A DNA stretch of 64,000 nucleotides from Capronia americana (GCA_016110215.1 JADWQD010000007.1:1178001-1242000); one strand, 5' to 3'. Shown: positions 23,981 to 35,808, counted from the first letter of the stretch. Translations and numbers: made by a program. Notes: generated from the letters alone by a model not told the origin.

Positions 23981-24674
23981 AGGACCTCCCGTGTCCGCCT
24001 GCGAGATTTGCGGTCCACCCAGGGAGGGATACGCTCTTTTTTTCTGGCTTCTAAGTCTACTCGGGTGAGGAGTGTTTCTACAACGAAGCGAGAACGATCG
24101 AATGGTTTCAAAGCTCCATCACAGGGATGGCCATCGCTTGAACGAGCAGCAGACCGGTAAGAGAGGACAAGAGGTGACTTCACGTGCCATCGCAATTTTG
24201 GGAAGTTTAGGAAGAGTTTACAACTCCTTCCGGCCGGTGCTATACCTAGGAAACGAGAAGATTCTGGCTAGAATAGAAATTTTGCGGTGTCACACATTAG
24301 GCGACCTCGGTAACAGGCAACGAATGGTCAAGGCAACGAAACCTTGCGGGCTTGATTGTCCGATAGCAGACCCACCTCGGGACTCTTATGGGGGCCACCT
24401 TGCAAAATGGGCATTCGTGGTTGCTTTGCCGTGGCAGCATACCTATCAAATTAGGGCACCTTGGAGCCCCTGAAGCGACTTCTTCTGATAAAAGACCGAG
24501 TTGACGCCCGCTACAAGCCACCACAGACGACTTTGTTGATACCGAAGACCATATCCGACCGGAGCGTGACACGCCAGCCGCCTCTGGTTCACCCCTCTCC
24601 ATGATATACTAGCATAATATTGTCTACCAACGGAGACCTTGCGCCCTGTACCGCCTTGCCCAGGCTCGTCAGCC
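23981..24674. promoter_or_regulatory. intergenic upstream of enoyl-CoA hydratase
   Basis: About 690 bases with no recognised gene. Some frames extend upstream from the hydratase, but only through a TTG codon. Confidence 0.45.
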
Positions 24675-25532
24675 ATGTCGTTCCACACCCAACCGCCCGA
24701 AGATTCCTGTTGGCTGCTCTCATACCCCGCAGAGGGCGTCCTCTTGATCACCTTGAACAAACCGAGCCGGCTCAATTGTCTCTCGACCCTGGAAAACTGG
24801 GCTCTCGACGCCCTCTTCCAGTGGTTTGACAACGAACCGGCACTACGCTGCGCCGTCATCACGGGTTCTGGCCGGGCATTTTGCGCAGGCGCCGACCTGA
24901 AAGAATGGGACCAGACCAACGATCGCAAGGCCAAGGGTGGTGAGGGTTTGAGACATATGCCACCCAGCGGGTTTGGAGGCGTCAGCCGCCGCATGGGCAG
25001 GAAACCGTTGATCGGAGCCATCAACGGGCTTGCGTATGGCGGAGGCATGGAGATGGTGGCTAACATGGACCTCGTGTTCGCCAGTCAAAGCACAAAGTTC
25101 TCCCTATCGGAGGTAAAGAGGGGCGTGGCAGCCGTGGCCGGATCCTTACCGAGGATTATCAGAACCATTGGCCGGCCCAGAGCCATGGACATGGCTTTGA
25201 CCGGACGTGCGGTGAGCGCTCAAGAGGCGGAAAAGTGGGGGTTCGTCAACGAGGTCACGGACGACGCGTCCATCGAAGCGGCGGTAACGGATCGGCCGGT
25301 GGTAAAAAAGGCCTTGGAGTATGCCGTGGCCATCTGCAGCAATAGCCCCGACGCAGTGATCGTCAGCCGGGCAGGGGTGGCTGCCGGCTGGGAAGACGGG
25401 TCTGCTGATCACGCGACAACGAGCACCCTGGATGTATGGCAGCGCCGCTTGCTCGACGGAGAGAACATGCGTGAGGGAGTCAAGGCTTTTGTTGAGAAAC
25501 GGGCGCCGCGATGGGTTCCTAGCAAGCTGTGA
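24675..25532 (+). CDS. enoyl-CoA hydratase/isomerase family protein
   Basis: Intronless, 285 residues, starting at the ATG at 24675 (the frame extends upstream but without an ATG). Crotonase fold: oxyanion-hole segment AFCAGADLKEW, INGLAYGGGMEM with the first catalytic Glu, and FSLSEVKRGV with the second. Both acidic residues of hydratases are therefore present. It should hydrate 2-enoyl-CoA to 3-hydroxyacyl-CoA, or hydrolyse or isomerise a related CoA ester. No peroxisomal SKL-type signal is seen at the C-terminus (PSKL ends the protein; the last three residues are indeed S-K-L, so peroxisomal import is likely). It fits with the acyl-CoA ligase and thiolase-like genes as a CoA-ester degradation module. 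Confidence 0.88.
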   Translation: MSFHTQPPEDSCWLLSYPAEGVLLITLNKPSRLNCLSTLENWALDALFQWFDNEPALRCAVITGSGRAFCAGADLKEWDQTNDRKAKGGEGLRHMPPSGFGGVSRRMGRKPLIGAINGLAYGGGMEMVANMDLVFASQSTKFSLSEVKRGVAAVAGSLPRIIRTIGRPRAMDMALTGRAVSAQEAEKWGFVNEVTDDASIEAAVTDRPVVKKALEYAVAICSNSPDAVIVSRAGVAAGWEDGSADHATTSTLDVWQRRLLDGENMREGVKAFVEKRAPRWVPSKL

Positions 25533-25704
25533 AACAAGCGTGAGTTCTGTATCTTTGAGAGCGATTGTGAAGACTACACGACGAGGAAGGATAGCTAAGA
25601 CGTTCGTGAACTCATTGCGGTTCAATTTTCCATAAACATTTCCGATATCACGTATTATGTATGTACTCCTCCCTGATCGCAGCCATTAACATCTCGGAAC
25701 CTCG

Positions 25705-28063
25705 CTAGGACTGTAACCACTCGCCCGAGGGAATCTGGTTCGGCAGCTCTTCATTGAAGCAGAGTTGGAAAATATTGTCGAATATTGGCGGATCGAAGCT
25801 GAAAAGCATGGAGTCTCTCGAGGATCCTGCGTCACTGCTGCTGTCGATTGCAGCGTCGCCGTCGAGAGAGACTTGCCCGCCATGCGACACAGGGTGTTTC
25901 ACGGTCGAGGTTAGGTGACTCTCGCTGTCTGCTCGACGATACTGCATAGTGGACTGCACGATTTGGCGCACGTTGCGGGCCACCAGCTCCGCGGTCTCCA
26001 TCTCTCTCATGGCTTCCAGACATATGGTCAACGACGCCGACTCCGCGGCAATGTCTCGTCCGTGCTTCTCGGCAATTTGGGCCACGAGGACGGTGGCCGC
26101 CATACTGATATTGTACAGCGAAGGTCCCATCATGGTGTTCGCCGAGCCGTGGTGGGCGGCATAGTCCTGCACAAGGTTCGAGATGATGAAGGCGTGCTCG
26201 ACGCATGCTTTGCGGGATTTGTCCGACTTGGACCAGTCCTTCCGGCCGGCATTGCCAAATCCAGCATTGTGCCTGTTGAGGAGAATGGTCAAAGCCGAGT
26301 ATTGTATCCTGAAGCACAGGTCAGCGCGGACATCTCGCATCTCACTGGGGCCACGCTCACCGGAGGAGATACACACCGGGCGGTGCATTTGGGAAATAAG
26401 TGATGGTGGGGTCGAGGCTGGCGTCCCAGTGCTGTAAAGCGTTCATGTAGAGGTCGATATCATCCTGAAAGCATCGATGGGCGTTCCTGAATGCAGCGTT
26501 AGAAAAATGCTCTCGGTAAAAAACTGGCGCGACAAAAAGTACAATTTCTCGCTGATATGGCCCGAGATCTCGTGCAGTGCCACCCAGGCCGCGAAAAGCT
26601 TCATTTCCCACGAAGAAGCATTCTTGTCGGGATGGGGAATCGACACATCACTGAGCTTGATGACTGGTGGCCGGCCGAGATAGAGAGACCAGATCCTGCG
26701 GATGCGCTTAGCTTCGGCTCGTGCTCGAGGTGTAAAGTTGTCGGTAGCTCACCTATCATAGCCAATACAGCCCCAGAGAATCACGCGCCGAATCTCTAGA
26801 TCTACAATTGAAAGCCTGGAAGCGGGTAAAGAGGACAGGGATTGGTGTAGACCGAGATCGAAGGCGAGCCGGCAAGCATGTCCTGACCATGTCAGCAGTG
26901 GGACCGTGGAGGTGGACGATCTTACCCATGCGCATCCAGCCTCTCGAGTCATTAGAGTGACAGCAGTCCAGGTTACTCAGCAACATTAGCGATTGTATGG
27001 TGGTCACACCCGGGTTCTGCAGCTCTTTCTCCAAGGCCTCCTCGGCCTGCCTGGTGAGGATGGGCCTCGCGCTCGGGTCGCTGGCGTCGACGGAGACTGC
27101 CATGGCTCGGATCTTAGGACTGGCAGAGCAGCGAGCTCCAGAAGCTAGTACGCAAAGCAGGAGACAACGGGAGAAATAAGGGCTCTGTCCGGCCTCCATA
27201 CCAGCTAGAAAGGCTCCTTTGTGGATGACATGTAGCGCGTCGTGATGGTATTTCCAGTACAGATCGAGAAGGTATTGCTGCATCGCCCACGGTATGTCTT
27301 TTTCGATGTCTGGGCCAGATCGGGAGATGTCATTGCAATATAGGAATATTGATGTGACGCTCTCCGTGAGATGGAGGCTGGATGTCGGACCAAAGTAGCG
27401 TAGTTTTCCAGGAGTGTTGTCGTTGAATCGGCCCTGGGTCCACCATAAGCGACTGATGATTGTTTCTCCCGGTTCCAACTCGGTCATGGGCTGGATAGGC
27501 TGCCCGGAGCCACCGACCGGCTCACAGTTTCCTCTCGGCGGCGAGCATGTGGCCTCGGAGCTCTGTGGCTGTGACCGTGACGGTGGCCGCAAGCTCACTG
27601 GTGGTTCCATTGTCGTGAGTGTCGGCGATGATGATAGCGGGAGAAACTGAGATTGTGACAGCGGTGTCGAGTACAGCCCTAGCTGCGGTTCCGGCTGCTG
27701 AGCTTGCATGCTGGCCACCAGCGTCTTCAGTTCGTCAATCTGATTTTCCAGCCCCACGATATATTCCTTCGAGTAGCGTCTGCGGCGGCCCGGTCAGAAA
27801 AGAGAACCATCCAGCTCAGAATGACTCACACTCGTCGTTCATCGCGATCGGGCAGTCTGCAGGATATCTTCAATGACCGGCATCTCTGGCAAGTGCCATT
27901 GATGCGCTCGCACTTTCGTCATCAGCCGACGACAAATGATGGGACAGATTTTCCTGGAGTATACCTTGATTTTTCGAGGGCGGCATCCCAGGCAGGCCAG
28001 CAATTTAGCACTTTGCGTTCGAGATGTTGCACCAGAACGCTTGTTATTCTTTTCGTGGTCCAT
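25705..28063 (-). CDS. Zn2Cys6 transcription factor TF3
   Basis: About 682 residues. Exons (minus): 28063-27965, 27912-27830, 27779-26926, 26882-26753, 26695-26543, 26486-26361 and 26308-25705. The zinc cluster is assembled across an intron: ACLGCRPRKIK plus CERINGTCQRCRSLKISC. A linker RVRYSKEY and a coiled-coil stretch GLENQIDELKTLVASMQ follow, as is usual for dimerising members. The middle-homology region includes GWMRMGHACRLAFDLGLHQ. It is unrelated in detail to TF1 and TF2. Position in the middle of the oxygenase genes suggests it controls the right-hand module. Two adjacent CCGCGG palindromes lie about 350 bases upstream of its start, possibly an autoregulatory site (inference). Confidence 0.88.
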
Positions 28064-28900
28064 TGCCGCACTGTCAACACCAAGTTCGACGGTTATGATC
28101 CGGGCATAAAAGACGGGATCAAGCAGCGCGCAAAAGCGTAGGGGTAACTTTGCGTTCAGATTGTAGGATAAGACAAGGGAAGATGTGGCGAGAGTAACTT
28201 CGAGAGGTAGCAATTCTTCTCGCTCCCCGCAACTCATCCGCTGTAGCGGTGCAAGCCAGCGGCGGGGGGCGGGGGAAATGCGGGGCTTCGATGGAGCCTG
28301 CAGAACTGTTCGACTGGATCATCGGCGACTCCGTACTCTCAAGGTGTTACGAGCAGACAGTCTTCTGACCTGAATGGGACAACTTCTTGATGGGCGGTTT
28401 ACGTTTTGACAACCGCGGTGACCGCGGTCGATAATATCCTGTGATTGGTCCGCCAGTCTCTCCCGCGGATCCAATACGAGTACGGCCCTCTGCTTCCAAG
28501 TGGGGCAGGTGGGGACGTGCATTACGGCCCACGCTATGCATTAGTCTTGGCATTTTAGTGCTTTCCTTTCTTGGTTAGTTCGCCTCGAAACCACAATACG
28601 CGCGTCCTTGGTCGAATCGGGTGGCTGCAATGCCGCTGGTATTCGGTTAACGAGAAGTCGGAACAAGGCTCTGTATCGTTCCGCCTTGTGACTCGATAGC
28701 CTGTCAAGACGTTACCAAAGATTTTATGAGGCGTACGCGTCTTCCGAAGCGCTTGTAATATTACCGTAGGCCTTCGTAACTATGTACCCCTGGAACTAAC
28801 ATGTCTTCCCAATCGACTCACACCCGGAGAGGAGGGGAGGGAGCAGACGGGCACATCCGTGTCCAGGTGGGAACACCGGTGTCGAAGCTCCACGACTCCT
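28064..28900. promoter_or_regulatory. TF3 promoter with tandem CCGCGG palindromes
   Basis: About 840 bases between TF3 and the P450 gene end. At 28412-28428 the eight-base palindrome ACCGCGGT occurs twice, separated by one base. No gene recognised in the rest. Confidence 0.55.
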
Positions 28901-30718
28901 TCAGAACTTGAGGCCTGGCTCGACCTGCCTTCTCCTATACATGACTTTCTGATCCATAGGCAACCACGTTGATTGGCCCGCGGTTTGATCTGGCAGCCGA
29001 CCTTCTGGGCTATACTTCCAGTCATATTTGAGTAGTAGGTGCACAAGCGCAATCTTGAGCTCGTTACTCGCAAAAAACCGTCCAGGGCATGAATTCCGTC
29101 CATGTCCGAACCCAAGATGCTCCGGAGAGGTTGTGACGAAGTGCGATTTGCTGCTTGCCTTGACATCCCCCGATTCTCGTATTTGGAGGAACCGGTCCGG
29201 GATGAATTCATCGGGAGACGGGTAGAACTCAGGTGAGTAGTGGCCTTCCGTAGTCAGAAAAAGATGAGAAGATTTGGGTAGGGTGACTCCTGTCGACAAA
29301 GTGACCGGGCTGAGCACTTTCCGCTCCATCATGACTGCGTCTGGTTAGGCTCCATTTCTAGCCGTCAAGTGGTGGTCCTGTGCATCCACTTACTGGAACT
29401 GACGGGGTGCAACCTCTGGCTTTCCTTCAATACGGAATCCAGTAGCTTCATCTGTGAAAAGCTTGTCTTCTGCCAACCCATATCTTTCAATACCCCAGAC
29501 ATCTCCTCCCGCAACCTGGGGATCGCATCTGGGTGACTCATCAAGTCTGCCATGACATAGGTCAAGCATTCGGTCGTCGTGTGGATGGCGGCAACGGCAA
29601 GGAAAAGCTGTGCGTCTTCCATGGGCACCGTGGTTTGCTTGTCGCGGGCAACGTCTTGGATCCAGCCGATGACACTGGAAGTCTTGCCCGACTTGCCTCC
29701 GTTCGCCGCACGCGCCTCAAGGTGCGCCTTGACGATGGGTGCAGCAATCCGTTGAGTGGCCTGCCTCCCTGCCCGGACGCGACGACACTCGGGGATGAAC
29801 CAGTGGACGATGGGTCGCAAAAGCGGATTCCAGGTCCGGAGAACACGATGAGCACCAAATGAATCTTGCGTGTAGGAAACCGCGATGTCGAGCCACTCTT
29901 CGTTGTTGCAAACTTCCGGACCGAAAAAGACTCGACTAGAAAGCCTCGCTATCAGACGGTAGATGAGAGGCTTAAGCTTCGATTCTTGCCATTCTGTAGG
30001 AAGTAGGAGTCAGCGCGCTGATCCGCACACAACCTCCACGCATCCAAACCTTCACTGTTGCCGAATAGGCAATTGAGTGATTCTGTTGCCTCGTCCGTGA
30101 GTTCTGGTGTAACGGCATCTGGACCACGTCAGATGGGAAAACGAAGGGCAAGCTCATGGCTTGGATAGGACAATACCCAACGATCGTGTTAGCTTGAGTC
30201 TGATCATGTCCTGGATCACGCCCTGATGGATAGCCATGCCGAACGGCTGGAACCCCGGGTATTTGTGGAAAACGCCCTATGTCGAGTCAAACAACCTTCC
30301 CTCGCGCAGTCAGGCAGCTCTGCTCACTTCAACGGCTGTTGGCCCAAAGCTAAGCTTCTCATCATTGCGAATCTCGTCGGCGAAAGACATCGGGAGCACG
30401 ATTCTTGGGCCATCCCCCGAGTAGACTCGAAAAGGGCCCCTCACCTTGGCACCGTGAGCGTTACCGTCAACAAGTAGCGACGTGTCTTACAGTCTTGAGT
30501 CCTTTCTCGAGGAGCTCTCTGCAGTTGGTCATAAATTGCATTCGAGCCGTGTCAGCATCGTGCTGGCCTTTTTCGTCCAGTGCAACCCATGGGAGATCGA
30601 TATCAGTCCCAGTCCAACGATTTCCGAGATAGTACAGAACAACTAGAATGCAGGACGCACACACAAAGAGGACCGGGAAAGCGACCCCATTGTAGAAGCG
30701 GGAGGTAAGAACATCCAT
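28901..30718 (-). CDS. cytochrome P450
   Basis: About 515 residues. Exons (minus): 30718-30491, 30444-30328, 30276-30177, 30118-30050, 29993-29394 and 29334-28901. An N-terminal membrane anchor spans roughly residues 12-32 (FPVLFVCASCILVVLYYLG), so it should sit in the ER. The I-helix reads AAIHTTTE, the K-helix has KESQR, and the heme loop is LGFGHGRNSCPGRFFA with the Cys ligand. The overall pattern resembles the fungal P450s related to ent-kaurene oxidase. A TATATA element lies about 60-70 bases upstream of the start (around 30777-30786). Predicted hydroxylase; it could create the alcohol later oxidised to the BVMO substrate (inference). Confidence 0.9.
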
Positions 30719-31068
30719 CGTCAGGAGGACCCACGTGCTTAGAGCAGGTGTGGAATAGGATGCTGCTCAAGAGCCATATGTATATATCGCCTGCCCCGCC
30801 CATACAGACTCGTTTAGTCGGCTGTTGAAAGTCTATACCCTTACTGCCGGTGAGCAATGCCGCCCTTCCTCGGACGGACAACATTCGCCGTTCTTTTGCA
30901 AACATATCAGACGCTCCATCTTTGGGATCTTCACAAAACACCAACCCATTGGCTGCCGACGTGGGAGAAAGTGGGCCCGGCAGGGATTGTCAATGTGCTG
31001 AAATACTACATGTAATGTTAGCCGATTCTCAGCGAAGCCGAGGTGAGCAAAGAGACACCCTTCTCTCT

Positions 31069-31102
31069 GGAAAAAGGAGGGGGGAGGGGAGGGGGGAGGG
31101 GG
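31069..31102 (+). repeat. G-rich tract, possible G-quadruplex
   Basis: The plus strand at 31079-31102 reads as four runs of 6, 4, 6 and 5 guanines separated by single adenines. Short loops of one base favour a stable parallel quadruplex. It lies about 350 bases upstream of the P450 start. Confidence 0.75.
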
Positions 31103-31888
31103 TAATAGCTCGAAGAATTATGCGGTTGTCCAGAAGTCTGTTTCTCAAGTTCTTTGTGAATTGTCTTGCCGCACCCTGAGGTGGCCATTCGGCTTCACCG
31201 GTACAAGATGACAGTATTGTGGGAGTTTCAAGCTGGGACACAGCTTTCGGGGTATTTCAATGGGAAACACTGTATCTTTATCACTCGCCTTTCATCGAAT
31301 ACAATCAACAAGACAGGACGGTCACAGTAGTATATTTTTTCTCATCCGACAAGCCCTTGAAGAGAGCAGAGAGCAGAGAGAATGTACACAGTGCAAAATC
31401 TCCGGGTGCTACGAGTGACTACCATCTGGATGCTTGTGTCTTCCCGAATACTCCCTGGTAAACCGTTGCGCTTGTGAACGGCAATGCGAAAAAGAGCTGA
31501 TGGACCTGTTCTGTGCTACTCAGGGCTGATGAAATACGCTGTATCGGGATCAATCCAAAGGCTTCCGACAGCCGAATGTGACTGACACAAGCAGATGTCT
31601 CATGATAGCAACGATTCAAGCGACCCGGCTGTGAATGCATTGTAAATGCCAGGCGCGCCTATGACATTTGTACAATGAGCAGTGGATGAGCCTTAGATAT
31701 ATACATAATACCGCCGGCATCACATTGTTGGCTTCTAGAGTACTTGGAAAGTGATATGCAACGCAATCTGCCACGAGGAGAGAGCAACTGCTGTTGTGGA
31801 AAAGAAACAAGATTTCGGTGTTTCTACCAAGGAAACTCGCGTCAAGCTGGTAAAATCGGCCAGGTGGACTACACAAGGTCAGCGTGGC

Positions 31889-31927
31889 CCGCGGGCTCTG
31901 CCCTACCGCGGCATCCGTTGACCGCGG
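31889..31927. promoter_or_regulatory. three evenly spaced CCGCGG palindromes
   Basis: CCGCGG at 31889, 31906 and 31922. Opposed CGG or CCG half-sites are the usual recognition unit of Zn2Cys6 dimers, so this is a candidate operator for TF1, TF2 or TF3. The assignment is inference. Confidence 0.5.
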
Positions 31928-32072
31928 GGGCGGTCTAGACCAGTACAGTTGTACAAAGTATTTGGTCGGAGCAACTCGTTCGTGCTAGACTGTGCGTGAA
32001 CAGGCCCGTTTTTGACATTTCTTTTGATTCAATTGCCTGCTCTCGTCTGAATCGAGCAGCTCTAACATCAAT

Positions 32073-33806
32073 ATGGGTGACCCGTCAACCACCGTCCCAG
32101 ACGTGCATCCCATCAACGGGACCAATGGGACGCATGGCATAGCGAACCGTCCAGATGTCGACTACGATTTCATCGTCATCGGCACTGGCTTTGGGGGTAT
32201 ACGATCACTGCATGAGGTCCGGAAGCAGGGTTTCTCGGTCAAAGTTTTCGAAGCCGGCTCGGGTGTGGGTGGCGCGTGGTGCGTTTCTTTCCCGAGAACA
32301 ACTCGGTCTCGTTCCACGGTCTTCTGACAGACGAACAGGCATTGGAACTCATACCCAGGTGCACGAACGGACACCGAAAGTTGGTGCTATATCCTGAACT
32401 TTTCCAAAGAACTCAACGATGACTGGGTTTGGGCTGAGCGTTACCCGACCCAGCCCGAGATGGTGCGCTATTTCAACCATGTTGTTGACCGGTTCGACAT
32501 GCGCAAACACATCCAATTCAACACTCACATTTCCTCAGCACACTATGACGATGACAGGAACATCTGGACCGTGACCACTCAAGCAGGCGAGAAATTCACC
32601 AGCACGCACATCATTGCCACCACCGGGTCGCTGTCCGCCAGCCTCAAGCCTCCGTTCCCTGGCATCGACTCGTTCCAGGGAGAGTACTATCTCACCTCCA
32701 ACTGGGGGAACAAACCGGTCGATTTCCTGGGTAAGCGCGTCGCAGTGGTGGGAACGGGTGCGACTGGAGTGCAAGTTATTCCTACCATTGCACACAGTGC
32801 GGGATCGGTCACCGTGTTCCAAAGAACACCCAACTACGTGCTGCCGGGGCGGAACCATCCACTCTCAGAGCCAGCGATGAATGAGATCAAGCGCAACTAC
32901 ACGGATCTTTGGGCTCTAGCCAGGACGCACTCGATGGGCTTCTCCTACCCTACTTACGGTCGTCAAATGAAGGATTATCCCCCGGAAGAGCAGCAGAGGA
33001 TACTCGAGGCTGGCTGGGAGGCGGGTGGTTTCCGATTCATCTTTGAGACCTTTGACGACCTGATCACGGACCCGGAGGCAAATGAGATTGCCTGCGAATT
33101 CATTCGGAAGAAGATTCGCACCGTTGTCAAGGATAAGAAAACGGCCGACCTGCTGTGCCCTGACTACCCTTTCCTGGTAAAGAGGCCTCCTGTTGGCCAT
33201 CATTATTATGAAGCCTTTAACCGGCCCAATGTCCACCTGGTGGATGTCAGTAAGGACCCAATCACCAACATTACTCCAACTGGCCTACGTACAGGCACTC
33301 ATGAGTACGAGTTTGACATCATCATCTTTGGCCTCGGATTCGAAGTTGCTGTGGGAGGGCTCACCAAGATCGACTTCCGCAGCCGGGGCCTGTCTCTGAA
33401 GGAGGTTTGGGATAACAGACTGACGACTTACCTTGGCATCTGTGTCCAAGATTTCCCCAACCTGTTCTTGTGCGCCGGGCCTCAAGCCCCTGCAGTAAAT
33501 GCGCCAATGGTCGTCGACGTCGGAGTCGAGTTCATGGGCGCCGCATTCCAATACATGAAGAGCCACGGGTACACCAAGATTGAGCCGAAGAAGGAGGCCG
33601 TGGACTATTGGGAAGAGGTTCTCTCTGATGCTTGCAACAAGACTCTCATTCCCAAGGCAGCGGCCAAAGTGGGCTCGTGGTACGTGGGCGCCAATGTCCC
33701 CGGCAAGAAGATCAGGGTGCTGCTTTATTTTGGTGGGCTTGCAAAGTACCTTTCATACTGCGACGAGGAGGTCAGTACTGGCTTTTCATCTTTCAAGTTC
33801 AGCTAG
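32073..33806 (+). CDS. Baeyer-Villiger monooxygenase C (cyclohexanone-monooxygenase type)
   Basis: About 557 residues; exons 32073-32278 and 32339-33806. The FAD loop is GTGFGG, followed by VGGAWHWNSYPGARTDTES, the form typical of cyclohexanone and cyclopentanone monooxygenases and unlike the other three enzymes here. The NADPH loop is GTGATG and the catalytic Arg is in FQRTPNY. Notably the signature FxGxxxHxxxW reads FQGEYYLTSNW: the histidine is replaced by leucine (codon CTC). Length is normal and the frame is intact, so the gene looks functional. Predicted to oxidise a cyclic ketone to a lactone, or possibly to carry out another flavin monooxygenation if the His change matters. Confidence 0.9.
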
Positions 33807-34273
33807 AAGTCTGTAGACACTACCTGCTGCTCGAGGTCTTCGTTTGGAGGTACGGGTGTGCACTAAGATTTCCGCCGCACCAAGATCAACTTGTCCCACA
33901 ATAGAATTCTGCGTGTCAAGCTGGCGGCGTTTCCGGTTCTCCTTCTGTGTAACGTTTCAGTGCCCATGCAGGCAAATCCCGATGAGTTTATCCCAGAAAG
34001 GCGGGGGAGAATATTCGTGCTAGGACATATTGTCGTGAGCATGTGCAATCTGGCTGTGACCATGTGCATAAGATATAGGTGCTCAACGCTGCTGCTAGAG
34101 CGTAGTCTTGTCTAGTGATGCTACGCTATCTAATAGCCCACTCCTTTAGAGACTCAGCCTGCACAAGACGAAATCTATGACTTGGTCTATGGTGTTGGTC
34201 CGGGGAGCTGAGCTTCATCTCCTGCCACGGCGCAAGAAAAACGAGGCATCCCCATGCGTCCATTTACCGAACT
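33807..34273. other. intergenic, convergent 3' ends
   Basis: About 470 bases between BVMO-C and the second hydrolase. One short frame near 33970 reads NPDEFIPER, reminiscent of the P450 PERF region, but nothing around it supports a P450, so no gene is called. Confidence 0.45.
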
Positions 34274-35447
34274 TCATGAAGATCTAAAGCCTACAGACTT
34301 CGCAATGTAGTTGAGCACGACTTCATCGGACTCGGCCTCCAAGCGAGAATCGGCCGTGAAACCACCCATGGGGAAAATGTGGATTCCACCCTTTGGCGCA
34401 TACTCGATCACATCGACGCCGCTGGCTTTGCAGTTCTCGATCCATTTCCGGGAGTGTTCCTCCAACACTTCAACTTTACCGTAGATACAAAGATGTGGAG
34501 GCACACCTTTGAGGTCCTTGTCCCGTGCCAGAGAGATCTCCGGGTCCGCAACGTCACGACCCTCCCCAGCAAATTGTCGGGCCTGATACTGGGCGCCTGC
34601 AGAGCTCCCGCCCGGATACACATAGTCGATATCTGCAAAGGGGCTTGTGAGCGTATTTTCGAGGGAAGGGTCGAGCCATGCGGAAATTAGTATGGTGCCC
34701 CCGGGTCGAGGAATCTCCGGATGGTCTTTCATATAGTGAATCACGGAAGCAGCGAGATGTCCTACAGACGTCAGGTTGTGGGATTCTTTCCTCAAGAATA
34801 TTTGGGCTGAATTCAAATTTACCTCCAGCGGAGTCTCCTGCAAGGATGATGTGACTCGGGGGTACTTTCTCTTTCTCGATGAGGTACTCGTATGCCTCCA
34901 GTGCGGCGTTTCGCTGCGCTGGGTGTGGGGCATCCCCAGTCAAGGCTGGCAATTGTCAATCGTGAACTGAGCGGCTGAGACGGTTGGCGATAGGGGGAGA
35001 GGACTCACGGTATCTCAGAGGCACAAGGGCTAGCCGCAGACCGCGCCGTGAAGCCTTTGCCTTCCATCTACGGTAGGTCGAATGGTATACCAAAGGGTCG
35101 CCAATGATATAACCGCCGCCGTGGAAGTACAGAACTACCGCGTGATAATCCTGCAACGGCCGTCCGGGATCCGCTGCCACCTCGTATGCTTCCCATCCAT
35201 TCCCATCGATTCGTCTGGTTCCGTCGTAGGCACTCTTCGGCGTACTGTAGATGAACTGATGGTCTCTAGCCAGGACTGTTCGGAGCAAGAGAGACTTCAG
35301 TGCGGTAACATACGTCGTCGGCTGTGAGGCGAACGGGTTGATAAACCTGCGGATGCTGAGGAGGAATGCACGTACGCCATACTCGGTAATTGTGAGAGCA
35401 AACTTGAAAGGATGCGCGGCTACGTAGTCCGGGTTGAACTCAGTCAT
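34274..35447 (-). CDS. alpha/beta hydrolase 2 (hormone-sensitive lipase family)
   Basis: About 349 residues; exons (minus) 35447-35009, 34945-34823 and 34761-34274. The upstream in-frame codon at 35480 is GTG, so the ATG at 35447 (MTEFNPDYV) is used. Motifs: FHGGGYIIGD oxyanion hole, GDSAGGHLAAS nucleophile elbow (split by an intron within SAGG), and GGIHIFP with the likely catalytic His. Predicted cytosolic esterase or lactonase. It is transcribed divergently from the cyclase-family gene across a 361-base promoter and lies directly downstream of BVMO-C, a common pairing for a Baeyer-Villiger enzyme and the hydrolase that opens its ester product (inference). Confidence 0.88.
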
Positions 35448-35808
35448 GTTGACGCACCCCGACGAAGCTACCACACCCACCCGCTTTTCAAGCTATAGAT
35501 GAATAGATTGGAATGGGATATATGTGTTGGTGGACCCGCCTCTACAAACGCGTTCAGTGGTCGTTGACCGTTGCCGCGGCACGCGGACCTTCCACCGAGG
35601 TCCGCCCTATGCATGGTGCCGTCGTTAACCTTCCATGTACGCCTGCTATGAGACTGCTTTGTGCCCTCTGCCCTGCAGGGTGGAGAACCATATCCGCCAT
35701 TCAGACAAGTTGAAGACCTTGCCAGCACAGCAGCACAACGAAAGCCATACTATATGAATTGCATAACTGCGGTACTGTTGCATCACTCACCCGTGTTGTC
35801 TCGGAGCC
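35448..35808. promoter_or_regulatory. divergent promoter, hydrolase 2 / cyclase-family gene
   Basis: A compact 361-base bidirectional promoter. A CCGCGG palindrome lies at 35574-35579, preceded by GTTG and followed by CACGCGG, so CGG half-sites are clustered here. Confidence 0.55.

Larger units (their letters stand above)
30719..32072. promoter_or_regulatory. divergent promoter, P450 / BVMO-C
   Basis: About 1350 bases between divergent genes, no gene recognised. Three CCGCGG palindromes lie at 31889-31894, 31906-31911 and 31922-31927, spaced 17 and 16 bases, about 145-185 bases before the BVMO-C start. A guanine-rich tract at 31069-31102 could form a G-quadruplex. A TATATA element precedes the P450 start. 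Confidence 0.6.

Noticed and set aside
32073..33806. A third exon for BVMO-C starting after the GTCAGT near 33772
   Set aside because: The unspliced end STGFSSFKFS matches the usual C-terminus of the family, so no further intron is needed.
33891..34115. P450 relic suggested by NPDEFIPER
   Set aside because: Only this short match is present; no heme loop, I-helix or K-helix fragment is found around it.
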